Shown one piece after another: positions 40,382 through 52,254 of a stretch of 62,342 nucleotides of DNA (the stretch's first letter is position 1; each line of letters starts with the position of its first letter). Both the position numbers and the translations under genes were made by a program. Source of the DNA: Pseudomonadota bacterium. Lineage in GTDB: Bacteria > Desulfobacterota > Binatia > Binatales > Binataceae. Under the pieces are notes generated by a model. It was not told the origin of the DNA, searched no databases, and saw only the letters and a list, made by a program, of their open reading frames with translations. The stretch covers positions 1-62,342 of the forward strand of contig JAJPJA010000054.1 in NCBI GenBank assembly GCA_021324455.1, written 5' to 3'.

Positions 40382-41455
40382 GTGAATTGTGCGCCGGACA
40401 TCTGGCGGCATCTTGTGCGCCGCGCATCGAAACTCCATGACTGGCATCGCTCGCTGTCCGTCACCCGACGGACCATCGCCGATAATGCCGTCATCTGGAG
40501 TATCGCGGCGTTATGCATCTGGTGGGTCTCGCGCGGCATCGGTTTCCATGAATTCCTCCACACACTGCATGGCGCCAGGATTGCGCTGTTTGTCCTGGTC
40601 AACCTGATATCGGTTTTGATGTGGTGGTTGGGCGACACCCTGCTGTTTTCAATCCTGTTCAGCCACTTTCACCAGAAGACCACTTTTCGGGAATTGCTGC
40701 CGGCTACCGCGGCGCAGTACTTCATTCAGGCAATCAACCTGCTGGCGGCCGACGGTGCGCTGATTGTCTTTCTGAATCGGCGCAAGGGGGTGAAATGGCT
40801 GACCGCCGCCTGGACCCTGATGTTCATGGGACTGATCGATGCCCTGGCGCTGTCCACGGCGATAACCGTCGCGGCGCTGGCGAGACCGCAATCGTCGATC
40901 AGGGCGGCGCTGCCGTATTCGGGCGCAGCGCTGGCTTTTCTGCTGCTGGTCGCGCTGTGGTGGGCGCGGGGCAAGCCGAAAACAAGGCCCGAGCGATGGA
41001 TGTACAATCGCCCCAGCGCCAGGGCGTTCCGCGAGGCCGGCCTGGGCGCTTACCTTTTGCTGGGCTCGATTCGGATGAGCATGATCGCCGCTCAATGCGT
41101 GCTGTACAGCTATTCAGTCAAGGCGTTTGCGCCGCAGGTGCCGTTTGCCCAGGTGATGGCCCTGTCGCCGGCCATCCAGGCGGCCAGCAACGAGCCCCTC
41201 ACGCCGCAGGGCTTGGGCCCGATGCAGGCCGTGTTCGTCGATGGACTTTCCCGCTTCGCGCCGCGCGACAAGATTCTGGCCGCGGCTTTGGGTATCAGCG
41301 TGCTGGCCTTGCTCTGCCGTCTGCCCTTCGGCATCGGCGCCGCCGGCACCTTCGCGCGTAAAGTCCTGGCCATCGAAGCCGGCCAGGAAACCGGCGCCGC
41401 GGACCACGCGGAAGCCGCCAGCATCCCCGCCCAGCAACCCTCGGGGCCATCCTGA
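40382..41455 (+). CDS. LPG-synthase-TM (YbhN/AglD-like) family membrane protein
   Basis: 357 residues from a GTG start with a weak ribosome site. Six to eight hydrophobic segments and the pattern ATAAQYFIQAINLLAADGALI then SPAIQAASNEPLTPQGLGPMQAV, resembling the flippase-like membrane domain of lysylphosphatidylglycerol synthases and AglD homologues. No soluble synthetase domain follows, so it is not a full MprF. Role uncertain; lipid-linked envelope chemistry is likely. A hairpin without T-tract (41512-41526) lies downstream. Confidence 0.6.
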   Translation: MNCAPDIWRHLVRRASKLHDWHRSLSVTRRTIADNAVIWSIAALCIWWVSRGIGFHEFLHTLHGARIALFVLVNLISVLMWWLGDTLLFSILFSHFHQKTTFRELLPATAAQYFIQAINLLAADGALIVFLNRRKGVKWLTAAWTLMFMGLIDALALSTAITVAALARPQSSIRAALPYSGAALAFLLLVALWWARGKPKTRPERWMYNRPSARAFREAGLGAYLLLGSIRMSMIAAQCVLYSYSVKAFAPQVPFAQVMALSPAIQAASNEPLTPQGLGPMQAVFVDGLSRFAPRDKILAAALGISVLALLCRLPFGIGAAGTFARKVLAIEAGQETGAADHAEAASIPAQQPSGPS

Positions 41456-41541
41456 GCCTGCCGGTCGCAAGCTGCGAGCGCGCGGCCGCGTTCCAGTCAT
41501 CCCGCGCGGGAGCGCCCCCAGGGCGCAGGAGCGCAATGCCT

Positions 41542-42651
41542 CTACCGCTTGATAATCACCAACGTGCCGATCGGGAGGATGCGCTCCAATTCCTCGATGG
41601 CGTCGTTCTCCACCGAGATGCATCCCAGCGTCCAGTTGATGTGCAGGCGGTTGAAGCGCGGGCGGTCGGTGCCGTGGATGCCGATGGCGCCACCCAACGC
41701 CCGGGAATGGCCGTGGACTACCGGCACCAGGCCCTCCTCGCGCAGGTTCTGGTAGCGGGTGCGATCCATGTAATTGGGATAGTTCAGCCGCAGGAACCAT
41801 CGCCAGCGCGGATTGTAGTATTTCTCTACAATCAGATAATTGCCCTCGGGCGTGCGCAGGTCGCCTTCCCACATCTTGGCCGACCGATCCGGATTGCGCC
41901 CGAACACCGCCGGAAACGAATCGAAATGTTTGCCCTTGTAGAATACGTCAACCAAATAGGACGATTTGTGGACGATCACGGTCCAGCTCATCGGGTCGCT
42001 GCAGGAACTGTCGCGCGTGTCCATCAGCAGTTCCTGCCCCTCGGTCAGGTGATGCCCCGGCGGCAGGTTGAGCGAGGCCAGCAACTCGCGTCCCGGAGTC
42101 CATCCCGAGGGCGCCGCGTGATCGACAACACCGGGCTGCAGCACGTGATCGGTGGCTGCCGGGCCCGGCGTTCCCGGCGGACGCACCGACAGCAGCAACA
42201 CATGATCGATCGGCGACAGGGCTGGCTGCGCTGCTTTCGCGGCGGCCGGCGTACTCTTCGCCACCGGCTGCGCCTGCGCCGCCGGAACCGGCTGCGGCGG
42301 GGGTGGATGTGGCGGGCTCGCGTAGGCGGCCGCCGGCGTCGCCAGCGGCCGCGGGCCCGGCCCCGATGGCGGTGCGGCGTTGGGAGCCGGATTGGAATCG
42401 GCGCGCCGGATTATCAGCACATGATCGCCCGGCCGCAGCCCCGGCGGTCTGACCTGTATCACCAGCGCATGATCGCTGGGCCCCAGGGACGGCGATGCCG
42501 CCGCCCTCGGAACCGCCGTGGCTGTTGCCGACACGGCCGGAGTGGGTGCCGCGCTGGGCATTTGCGCCCGCGCCCTGGTCAGGGCAGACCCCACGAGCAA
42601 CCACACCGCAACCGCAGCCGCCAGAAACGTCAACCTGTGCTGCCCAAACAT
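41542..42651 (-). CDS. L,D-transpeptidase (YkuD family) with repeated DH-motif linker
   Basis: 369 residues. Signal/anchor segment (about 7-28) and a long Pro/Ala-rich linker (30-185), then the YkuD catalytic domain (about 220-369) with HGTDRPRF (His 326) and INWTLGCISV (Cys 344). It should make 3-3 peptide cross-links or attach ligands to peptidoglycan. The linker carries two near-identical segments, DHALVIQVRPPG (60-71) and DHVLLLSVRPPG (149-160), plus DHVL at 76 and 168 and DH at 177. These repeats are not part of the known fold. Divergent from the flavin reductase gene. Confidence 0.88.
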   Translation of the reverse strand: MFGQHRLTFLAAAVAVWLLVGSALTRARAQMPSAAPTPAVSATATAVPRAAASPSLGPSDHALVIQVRPPGLRPGDHVLIIRRADSNPAPNAAPPSGPGPRPLATPAAAYASPPHPPPPQPVPAAQAQPVAKSTPAAAKAAQPALSPIDHVLLLSVRPPGTPGPAATDHVLQPGVVDHAAPSGWTPGRELLASLNLPPGHHLTEGQELLMDTRDSSCSDPMSWTVIVHKSSYLVDVFYKGKHFDSFPAVFGRNPDRSAKMWEGDLRTPEGNYLIVEKYYNPRWRWFLRLNYPNYMDRTRYQNLREEGLVPVVHGHSRALGGAIGIHGTDRPRFNRLHINWTLGCISVENDAIEELERILPIGTLVIIKR

Positions 42652-42761
42652 CGAAGAATAATGTTACCTTTGATGTAAGCTTGCACAGCGCTCCGGGTCA
42701 AGAAAGACGGCGGTTTCGCAATACATCTGGTGCGCGCCCGAGATTGATGGCAGGAGCTGAG

Positions 42762-43274
42762 ATGGATTCCGATCTGGCCGCGGTTTTAGCCTCGCTCACC
42801 ACCGGCATCTACGTCCTGACGGTAGCCGACGCGCGCCATCGTCATGGCATGTCTTCATCCTGGGTGACGCAGGTCTCGGGCGAGCCGCCGCTGTTCATGG
42901 CGGCGGTGGATGTGAGCCATTTCTCGGCCCAGGTAATCGCACATACGGGGGTGTTCGGACTTAACCTGGTGGGGCATCGCAGCCGCCATCTGGAGGATTA
43001 CTTCCTGTCCTCGGCGTCGCGCCGGCCGGACAACCTGGAGCAAATCGCCTGCGACCTTTCGCCGCGTCTGGGCGTGCCGTGGCTGCGCGACGCCGCGGCA
43101 TCGATCGAAGCCCGGGTGGTGGATTCGGTGCTGGCCGGGGACCATCGGCTGCTGATATCCGAGGCGGTTGGAGTGCGGGTCAATCGGCCCGACCGTCCGC
43201 TGACGTCGCTGGATTTGGATTACGTTTATGTCGGCGGCAAAAGCGTAATTCCGCGCGATCGTTCCGGCTGGTAG
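42762..43274 (+). CDS. Flavin reductase-like domain protein (first of a pair)
   Basis: 170 residues from the ATG at 42762, preceded by AGGAG at 5-bp spacing; a longer open frame upstream lacks support. The split-barrel FMN-binding pattern is visible: LASLTTGIYVLTVADARHRH, MSSSWVTQVSGEPPLFMAAV, GVFGLNLVGHRS, and a terminal DYVYVGGKSVIP. Shares its fold with the next gene but is clearly diverged from it. Partner oxygenase not in the window. Confidence 0.8.
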   Translation: MDSDLAAVLASLTTGIYVLTVADARHRHGMSSSWVTQVSGEPPLFMAAVDVSHFSAQVIAHTGVFGLNLVGHRSRHLEDYFLSSASRRPDNLEQIACDLSPRLGVPWLRDAAASIEARVVDSVLAGDHRLLISEAVGVRVNRPDRPLTSLDLDYVYVGGKSVIPRDRSGW

Positions 43275-43329
43275 ATGTTTGACCGATTTGGAAACTGTCT
43301 GATAGCATCCGCGACCGGAGCCGGAAACG

Positions 43330-43806
43330 ATGCCGATTGAAAGAAACGAATTGCGCCGTGTGATGGGGCATTATGCCACCGGTGTCACGGTAATCACCAC
43401 CCTGTCCAAGGAAGGCAAACTGCACGGCCTTACCGCCAACGCGGTCAGTTCGCTGTCGCTGGATCCACCCCTGCTGCTGATTTGTGTGGACAAAAAAGCC
43501 GAGAGCTACGCCTGCTTCGAGGAAAGCGGCGTCTTTACGGTCAATATCCTGGCCGACGACCAGGAAGACATCTCGCGCCGCTTCGCCGTCAGCGGCGGCG
43601 AGAAGTTCGAGGGTGTGGCCTATCGGCGCGGCGCCAACGGCGCTCCCATCCTGCACGGCGTTCTGGCGCATCTGGAATGCAAGGTGCACGCGGCCTTCGA
43701 TGGCGGCGATCACACCATCTATATCGGGCTGATTGAAGAAGCCGAGACGCGGGAAGCAAAGCCGCTGCTGTTCTTCCGCGGCGGCTACCGGGCGATCGGC
43801 GACTGA
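43330..43806 (+). CDS. Flavin reductase (HpaC-like), second of a pair
   Basis: 158 residues. VMGHYATGVTVITTLSKEGK, HGLTANAVSSLSLDPPLLLI, ESGVFTVNILADDQEDISRR and the ending FFRGGYRAIGD match NAD(P)H:FMN reductases of the HpaC/DIM6 group that feed two-component monooxygenases. 55 bp after the first reductase-like gene. No monooxygenase is adjacent, so the flavin consumer is unknown. Confidence 0.9.
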   Translation: MPIERNELRRVMGHYATGVTVITTLSKEGKLHGLTANAVSSLSLDPPLLLICVDKKAESYACFEESGVFTVNILADDQEDISRRFAVSGGEKFEGVAYRRGANGAPILHGVLAHLECKVHAAFDGGDHTIYIGLIEEAETREAKPLLFFRGGYRAIGD

Positions 43807-43970
43807 CGCCCCCGGCGGCGATTTTCCCTGGTTGCGTCGCCTGATGAAGTGCTCGTCCGGCCCTTGCTCCCGGTTCGCTAATCAGAAAGACCGGTAAGAG
43901 TTCTTTCACCAGTGGCTGCACCGGCAGGACGAGGATTGTAGCGGCAGGATCGTCCGTGCCGGGCCCAATC

Positions 43971-44711
43971 ATGAGCGAAGCGCCATCAATCCGTATCGAA
44001 ACCCCCGAGCGCCTGCCGGGGCTCAGCGTCTTTCTGCCCTGTCATAACGAAGAGCACAACCTGGTCCGTGTGGTCGACAATTTCCGCGCCGAACTGGGCC
44101 GCTTCGCCAGCCGATACGAAATCATCGTTGTGGACGACGGCAGCCGCGACCGTACCGGCGCGATTGCCGACGAACTGGCGGCGGCGGATCGGCGCGTGAG
44201 GGTGGTCCATCATCAGGTCAATCGCGGCTACGGCGGGGCGGTGATCTCAGGGCTCAACGCCGCGGCGATGCCGTACGTGTTGCTGTGCGACGGCGACGGT
44301 CAGTTCGACGCCGGCGAACTGGCGCGGATGGTGCCGATGGCGGCCGAGTATGACGTCGTGGTGGGGCGCCGGGGCCGGCGCGCGGACCGCCTGATGCGCC
44401 GCCTCAACGGGCAGGCCTGGACCGCGCTGGTGCGCCTGCTGTTCGGGATCAAAATCACCGACGTTGACTGCGGCTTCAAGCTGTTCAAGCGTGAATTCAT
44501 CAGCGGCCTGGAGCTGAGCGCGCGCGGCGCGATGATCTCGACCGAACTGATGGTCAAAGTGGCGGCGCGCGGCGCCCGTATCGGCGAGGTCGAGGTGGGG
44601 CATCTGCCGCGTCTGGCCGGCGCGCAGTCGGGCGCCCATCCCAAGGTGATCCTGCGCGCATTCGCGGAGTTGTTGCGGCTCTACGGCGAACTGCGCAACT
44701 ATCGGCGCTGA
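43971..44711 (+). CDS. GT2 family glycosyltransferase (DPM1/dolichyl-phosphate-mannose synthase-like)
   Basis: 246 residues from the ATG at 43971 (GTG at 43956 possible). LSVFLPCHNEEHNLVRVV, EIIVVDDGSRDRTGAIAD, HHQVNRGYGGAVISGLN, LLCDGDGQFDAGEL and DVDCGFKLFKREF form the GT2 core. No C-terminal membrane helices are visible, so it is the soluble DPM1 type. It should charge a polyprenyl phosphate with a hexose, which GT87/GT39-type enzymes elsewhere in the window could use. Confidence 0.85.
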   Translation: MSEAPSIRIETPERLPGLSVFLPCHNEEHNLVRVVDNFRAELGRFASRYEIIVVDDGSRDRTGAIADELAAADRRVRVVHHQVNRGYGGAVISGLNAAAMPYVLLCDGDGQFDAGELARMVPMAAEYDVVVGRRGRRADRLMRRLNGQAWTALVRLLFGIKITDVDCGFKLFKREFISGLELSARGAMISTELMVKVAARGARIGEVEVGHLPRLAGAQSGAHPKVILRAFAELLRLYGELRNYRR

Positions 44712-44910
44712 GGCGTTTTACCTGGGTCGATGGGGCGTCGCGGCCTCCCGGGACGCACCAAAACGTCGAAGGCGTTCACATTCTGGTAAATGCGCGGACG
44801 TTTGCCGCCGGATACTCCGAGGATTCACCACTTTACGCAGTGGCATGCAAATGGCTACCTTTACCTATGCCTACCCATTTCGGGTGAAGCGAACAAGAAG
44901 GAGACCTTTA

Positions 44911-45222
44911 ATGAAACGCACCCTGGCAGTTCTGGCATCGGCCGTGCTCGTTGCTTCGCTGGCAACGCCGATCCTCGCCGCCGACAGCTCCAGTACGTCG
45001 AGCGGAACCGCCGCAACTACCACGGCTCCGAGCGCGCCTGCCGCCAGCACCGCGCCGGGCGTCGAGTCCAGCACGACCGCGACCGCGCCGAGCAAGACCG
45101 CAACCTCGCATCACATGCATCATCGCAAAAAGAAGCATCGGATGCTCCATCACGCGCGCACAATGGACCAGGGCGCGGCGAGCAGCACCGAGAAGAACCC
45201 CGCTCCGGCCAATCCGCAATAA
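44911..45222 (+). CDS. Small secreted His-rich low-complexity protein
   Basis: 103 residues with a strong AAGGAG ribosome site. Signal peptide to about residue 24 (ATPILAADSS). The mature part is Ser/Thr/Ala-rich, then a basic segment (about 67-81) with seven His and a KKK/RK patch, and ends NPAPANPQ. No Cys. I do not recognise the family. It looks like a single-gene unit, because a strong terminator follows. The His cluster suggests metal or polyanion binding, but this is inference. Confidence 0.8.
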   Translation: MKRTLAVLASAVLVASLATPILAADSSSTSSGTAATTTAPSAPAASTAPGVESSTTATAPSKTATSHHMHHRKKKHRMLHHARTMDQGAASSTEKNPAPANPQ

Positions 45223-45264
45223 GCGCGGCTTAGGGTCCCGCGCCAACTCAATGGGGGGGACTCC

Positions 45265-45325
45265 GGATTCGCCCCCGCCGGCTTGACGTCGTGCGGGGGC
45301 GAATCTGCTTTTCCTGCACCTTTTT
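45265..45325 (+). terminator. Rho-independent terminator after the His-rich protein gene
   Basis: A 13-bp stem (about 45266-45278 with 45293-45305) with a 14-nt loop, followed by a T-rich stretch containing CTTTT and CTTTTTG. It lies 43 bp past the stop codon. Confidence 0.75.
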
Positions 45326-45417
45326 GTCATAATCGCCGCGCGCATCACTATCTTGCGGATAAATTTTCCTGCTACGATTCCAGTGAGCCGCGGCTGAGCT
45401 TTCAGCCAGGCTTGAAT

Positions 45418-46119
45418 GTGTCGAAAAGCCGGTTTTTCCACTCGTTGCTTGCGGTGCTGATTGCGGTTTGGCTGACGGCGTCACCGGCCGTCATGGCCAG
45501 CGCGGGGAACGACAAGTTGTCGGACAACGAAGAAGTCTGCGATCCGATTGCCGATTACTTCCTGGGGATGGAGGATTATCCCGAGGCTATCCGGCGCCAC
45601 AAGTTGGTGCTCAATCGCAACCCCGACAACGCGCTGGCCCATTACCATCTTGGGTTTGCCTACGGGATGGTCGGACGGCACGACCAGGAGTTGCGGCAGT
45701 ATCGCGACGCGGTCGATCTCGGCCTGAGCGATTGGGCGCTGTTTCTCAACCTCGGGCTGCTCTACCTCGAAGGCCAGCATCTGCAAGCCGCCACCGACGT
45801 TTTGCGGCTGGCCACCTTGTTGGGGCCCGATCGCCCCGAAACCCACTTCAACCTGGGACTGGTTTATGAGCGGCGCGGGATGCTGGGGCCGGCCGAGCAG
45901 GAAATCCTGCTGTCATTGCGGCTGGACGGCGATCAGCCCGACGCGCTCAACACGCTGGGTGTGATTTACGCCGAAGAAGGCGATTACGCGCGGGCGCGCG
46001 AGCAATGGAACGATCTGTTGCGGACGCGGCCCGCTTACGAACCGGCCCGAGCCAATCTGACCATTCTGGATCGGGCCGAACGCGGACGTGTGAGCGCCAG
46101 TTTCGCACACGCTCACTAG
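45418..46119 (+). CDS. TPR-repeat protein, exported
   Basis: 233 residues from GTG 45418; the open frame starts earlier at 45283, but the terminator there argues against it. Signal segment (about 1-28, VLIAVWLTASPAVMAS). At least four TPR units follow, such as PDNALAHYHLGFAYGMVGRH, LFLNLGLLYLEGQHLQAATD, PETHFNLGLVYERRGMLGPA and ALNTLGVIYAEEGDYARARE. A periplasmic protein-protein scaffold. The ribosome site is weak. Followed by the carboxypeptidase gene after 72 bp. Confidence 0.8.
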   Translation: MSKSRFFHSLLAVLIAVWLTASPAVMASAGNDKLSDNEEVCDPIADYFLGMEDYPEAIRRHKLVLNRNPDNALAHYHLGFAYGMVGRHDQELRQYRDAVDLGLSDWALFLNLGLLYLEGQHLQAATDVLRLATLLGPDRPETHFNLGLVYERRGMLGPAEQEILLSLRLDGDQPDALNTLGVIYAEEGDYARAREQWNDLLRTRPAYEPARANLTILDRAERGRVSASFAHAH

Positions 46120-46191
46120 CAATGCGCATGGAGGCCGGCGCCGCAAAGATGCTCAAGCGCGGCGGACAAATGTGCGATTAGGAGGCGGGCT

Positions 46192-47442
46192 GTGGGGCGG
46201 AGGATGTGGTTGACTCTAATAGCGGGCGGGGTTTTGCTCACCCTGCTTTGCGCGGCACCGGCGCGCGCCGCGCGCGGCCATATGAACCGGCGCCATCACC
46301 ATCGCGCCGTCGTCGTCAATACCGGCGGCGCGGCCTTGCGCGGCGGCCTGGTCGAAGACGCCGACACCGGCAAGGTGCTGTACGCTTACAACGCCGATAT
46401 GCCGTGGCCGCCGGCCTCGATGGCCAAGATGATGATGCTGTTGGTGGCCGAAGATCAGATCCGGGCCGGGCGTGTTCACCTCAACGACCCGGTCGTAATC
46501 TCGGCCAACGCCGCGCACACCGGCGGCACCCGCCTGGGGCTGCGCACCGGCCAGGTGTATCCGCTGGGCGAATTGATGAAGGCGGCGCTGGTCAGATCGG
46601 CCAACGACGCCGCGGTGGCGGTTGCGGAAAAAGTCGGCGGTTCGGTCCCCGGCTGCGTCGCGCTGATGAACCAGAAGGCGCACAGCCTCGACCTGCGGGC
46701 AACGCATTACAATACCGTCGACGGATTGCCGCCGACCGCCGGCCATGACGTCGACGTTACCGACGCCTACGATTTGGCAGCCATCGGGCGCGCGATTATC
46801 CACAACACCGACCTGCTGCGCTGGTCCAGCCAGGAGTCGTGTCCGTTCGACAACGGCGAGCGGATGCTGCACAACACCAATCACCTGATTGGGCATTTCG
46901 ACGGCTGCGACGGTATCAAGACCGGCTTCACCTACCATGCCGGATTCAATCTGACCGCGACCGCCAAACGCGGCGACCTGCGGCTGATCGCGGTGGTGCT
47001 GGGCGCGCCGTCCAATCCTGGCCGTTTCCGCCAGGCGGCGCGGCTGCTGGATTGGGGTTTCGATAATTTCACTGCGCTGACTTTGGCCCGGCGCGGAGAG
47101 GTGTTGCCGGTGCGGGTGCAGGTGGCGTCGGGTACGATGATCCAGCCGGTGGCGGCGCAGGACGTCAAAGTTGTGCTGCCCAAGCGGGATGTTTCGGAAG
47201 TGAAAATCGAGTACGATATCCCGTCGGCATTCAACGGCCCGCTGCTGGTGGGCAGCCCCATCGGACTTGTCAACGTGCGCGCCGGCGGTCAGGTATTGAC
47301 CCGGGTGGCGGCGATCAGCCCGGTTTCGGTAGGCACGCCCAACCAATTGATCGGCACCAGCAGCGTTGTGCATGAGGAACCCTCCGCGGTTCAGGGCGTG
47401 GCCGCCGATGCCAACAATCCGGCTGACGAGGGATTACGATGA
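46192..47442 (+). CDS. D-alanyl-D-alanine carboxypeptidase (PBP5/6 family, S11)
   Basis: 416 residues from a GTG start with an AGGAGG site; ATG at 46204 is also in frame. Signal peptide to about residue 27. S11 triad: SxxK in PASMAKMMM (about residue 75), SxN in VRSANDAAVAVAE (about 138), KTG in IKTGFTYHAG (about 244). Trims terminal D-Ala from peptidoglycan stem peptides. The C-terminal beta domain is present, but no amphipathic membrane anchor is obvious. It overlaps the Arg-rich ORF by ATGA. Confidence 0.93.
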   Translation: MGRRMWLTLIAGGVLLTLLCAAPARAARGHMNRRHHHRAVVVNTGGAALRGGLVEDADTGKVLYAYNADMPWPPASMAKMMMLLVAEDQIRAGRVHLNDPVVISANAAHTGGTRLGLRTGQVYPLGELMKAALVRSANDAAVAVAEKVGGSVPGCVALMNQKAHSLDLRATHYNTVDGLPPTAGHDVDVTDAYDLAAIGRAIIHNTDLLRWSSQESCPFDNGERMLHNTNHLIGHFDGCDGIKTGFTYHAGFNLTATAKRGDLRLIAVVLGAPSNPGRFRQAARLLDWGFDNFTALTLARRGEVLPVRVQVASGTMIQPVAAQDVKVVLPKRDVSEVKIEYDIPSAFNGPLLVGSPIGLVNVRAGGQVLTRVAAISPVSVGTPNQLIGTSSVVHEEPSAVQGVAADANNPADEGLR

Positions 47443-47561
47443 CAGAGGCTTCGCGGCAGCGTAACCGGCGCAACCGGCGCCTGAGCAAAAAGCGCCGATC
47501 CAATCCAGTCCAGGTCAAGGCGCGCAAACGCCGCCTGCGCCGCACCCGGCTGCGCGCATGA
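47439..47561 (+). CDS. Arg/Lys-rich micro-ORF, 40 aa, coupled to the carboxypeptidase gene
   Basis: The ATG overlaps the preceding stop as ATGA. The peptide has 15 Arg and 4 Lys in 40 residues, opening MTEASRQRNRRNRRLSKKRR. It could be a nucleic-acid-binding or membrane-active peptide. Alternatively it is a chance read of GC-rich DNA: CGC/GCG-rich sequence often yields Arg-rich frames. I have no family match. Low confidence. Confidence 0.35.
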   Translation: MTEASRQRNRRNRRLSKKRRSNPVQVKARKRRLRRTRLRA

Positions 47562-47666
47562 CGCCCGGCGCGGGGTGCTTGATGCGAGGGGCGTACCTCA
47601 TCCCGCCCGCGTTGATCAGACGCCGGCGCCGCAACCGGTCCCCGCGGCGGTTGCCGGAGTGACGCG

Positions 47667-50912
<3,246 letters not shown>

Positions 50913-50921
50913 CGCGGTTTA

Positions 50922-50951
50922 GCCTGCGGTTTACCGCCGCCCGGTCAGGCT
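50922..50951 (+). other. Hairpin between kdsA and lptC
   Basis: AGCCTG and CAGGCT form a 6-bp stem over an 18-nt loop, followed by GATAATTTTTAG just before the lptC ATG. It may be a weak attenuator or terminator. lptC itself shows no Shine-Dalgarno. Confidence 0.3.
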
Positions 50952-50966
50952 GATAATTTTTAGTTG

Positions 50967-51572
50967 ATGAGTCCGCGCCGAATCGCCAAAACGCTGGCAG
51001 GAGTTGGTATTGCCGCGCTGCTGGTAATCGTCGTCGCCGCGATCCTGATTATCAAGGGGCGGGAGCGCGAGCGCCAGTTGCTGGCCAACAGTATCAGCGT
51101 GGAGCCCGGCTCCCTGCTCCACGCGCGCAATTTTCACTGGACCCAGATGAAAGGCGACAAGGAGCAATGGCAGCTCACCGCCAGCGAGGCCAGCTACGGC
51201 GAGGACCGCTCCTCGCTGACGCTGAAGGAGCCGCGGCTTACGATGACGCTGGAGGACGGCAAACCGGTGTCGGCGACCGCCAAACGCGTCTACCTCAAGC
51301 TGAGCGGCAGCAACCATGTCGATCGAGCCGAATTCAGCGGAGGTCTGGTGCTCAACTACGGCGATATCCGGATGACGACGGAAGGGGGAACCTTTTTACC
51401 CGACCGCGACCTGTTGCAGGCTAACGGTCCGGTGGAAATCAACGGCGAAGGTTTCAAGGTGGCGGGCGTGGGGCTGGTGGCCAGACCGCGGGCGCGCACC
51501 TTTACCCTGGAGCATCAGGTGGTGACCGATTTTACGGCAGGAGCGGCGCGTGCGGCGGCAAAACACTCGTAA
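50967..51572 (+). CDS. lptC: LPS export periplasmic protein LptC
   Basis: 201 residues from the ATG at 50967. One N-terminal membrane helix (about 12-30) and a beta-jellyroll periplasmic part with HWTQMKGDKEQWQLTASEA, SGNHVDRAEFS-like strands and GGTFLPDRDLLQANGPVEI. It hands LPS from the LptB2FG transporter to LptA. Identified by position next to lptA and by topology. No clear ribosome site. Overlaps lptA by 23 bp. Confidence 0.88.
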   Translation: MSPRRIAKTLAGVGIAALLVIVVAAILIIKGRERERQLLANSISVEPGSLLHARNFHWTQMKGDKEQWQLTASEASYGEDRSSLTLKEPRLTMTLEDGKPVSATAKRVYLKLSGSNHVDRAEFSGGLVLNYGDIRMTTEGGTFLPDRDLLQANGPVEINGEGFKVAGVGLVARPRARTFTLEHQVVTDFTAGAARAAAKHS

Positions 51573-52218
51573 TCGCGGATGGCGCGCGGTTGGTAACGCC
51601 GCCAGCATCGGCTTCGCGGTGGCATTCACTGTGAGCCAGGGCGCCGCCCCCGCGTCCGGCGCGCCGACCACCAGGCCGGCGCCAACCGCGTCCACGGGGG
51701 CAGCCGCGTCAAAATCAACCGGCGGCGCGCAATCCACATTGGGACAGAAACCCGACGCCAAAGGGGAGCAGAACAGTCCGTTCGGAATGATGAAATTTTC
51801 CGCCGACAACGGCCCCATCCAGATCAAGGCTGATTCGCTTAATCTGGACTACAAGGGCAACACCGTCGAATTCACCGGCGGAGTCCACGCCACGCAGAGC
51901 GGAACCACGCTTACCAGCAAGAGCCTCAAGGTGATTTATGGAGCCAAGTTCGGCGACATCAAGCAGGTGATCGCCCTGGGCGACGTCAAGATGTCGCAGG
52001 GCGGACGCTGGGCCACCGGGCAGCGCGCGGTGCTGGACGAAGTCAAGCATACGGTGGAAATGACCGGGCAGCCGGTGATCCACGACGGTCCTGATTCAGT
52101 GGCTGGCCGCCGCATTATCATATATCTTGATAGTGAAAAGAGCTTTGTTGAGGGAGCCAGCGCCGTGATCTTTCCGCGCAGCAACAACGGCAAGAACGAT
52201 CGCGAAGCGGCCGATTAG
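51550..52218 (+). CDS. lptA: LPS transport periplasmic protein LptA
   Basis: 222 residues from GTG 51550, with an AGGAGCGG site. Signal sequence, then a low-complexity Ala/Pro/Thr/Ser linker (about 30-75), then the OstA-like domain: GPIQIKADSLNLDYKGNTV, FTGGVHATQSGTTLTS, GDVKMSQGGRWATGQRAVL and DSVAGRRIIIYLDSEKSFVE. It bridges the periplasm in LPS transport. The long linker before the OstA domain is more than usual. No lptB follows; rpoN starts 36 bp later. Confidence 0.92.
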   Translation: MRRQNTRNRGWRAVGNAASIGFAVAFTVSQGAAPASGAPTTRPAPTASTGAAASKSTGGAQSTLGQKPDAKGEQNSPFGMMKFSADNGPIQIKADSLNLDYKGNTVEFTGGVHATQSGTTLTSKSLKVIYGAKFGDIKQVIALGDVKMSQGGRWATGQRAVLDEVKHTVEMTGQPVIHDGPDSVAGRRIIIYLDSEKSFVEGASAVIFPRSNNGKNDREAAD

Positions 52219-52254
52219 CAAGTCTCTCAATCCTGATTTCTTAGAAGTTTCACG

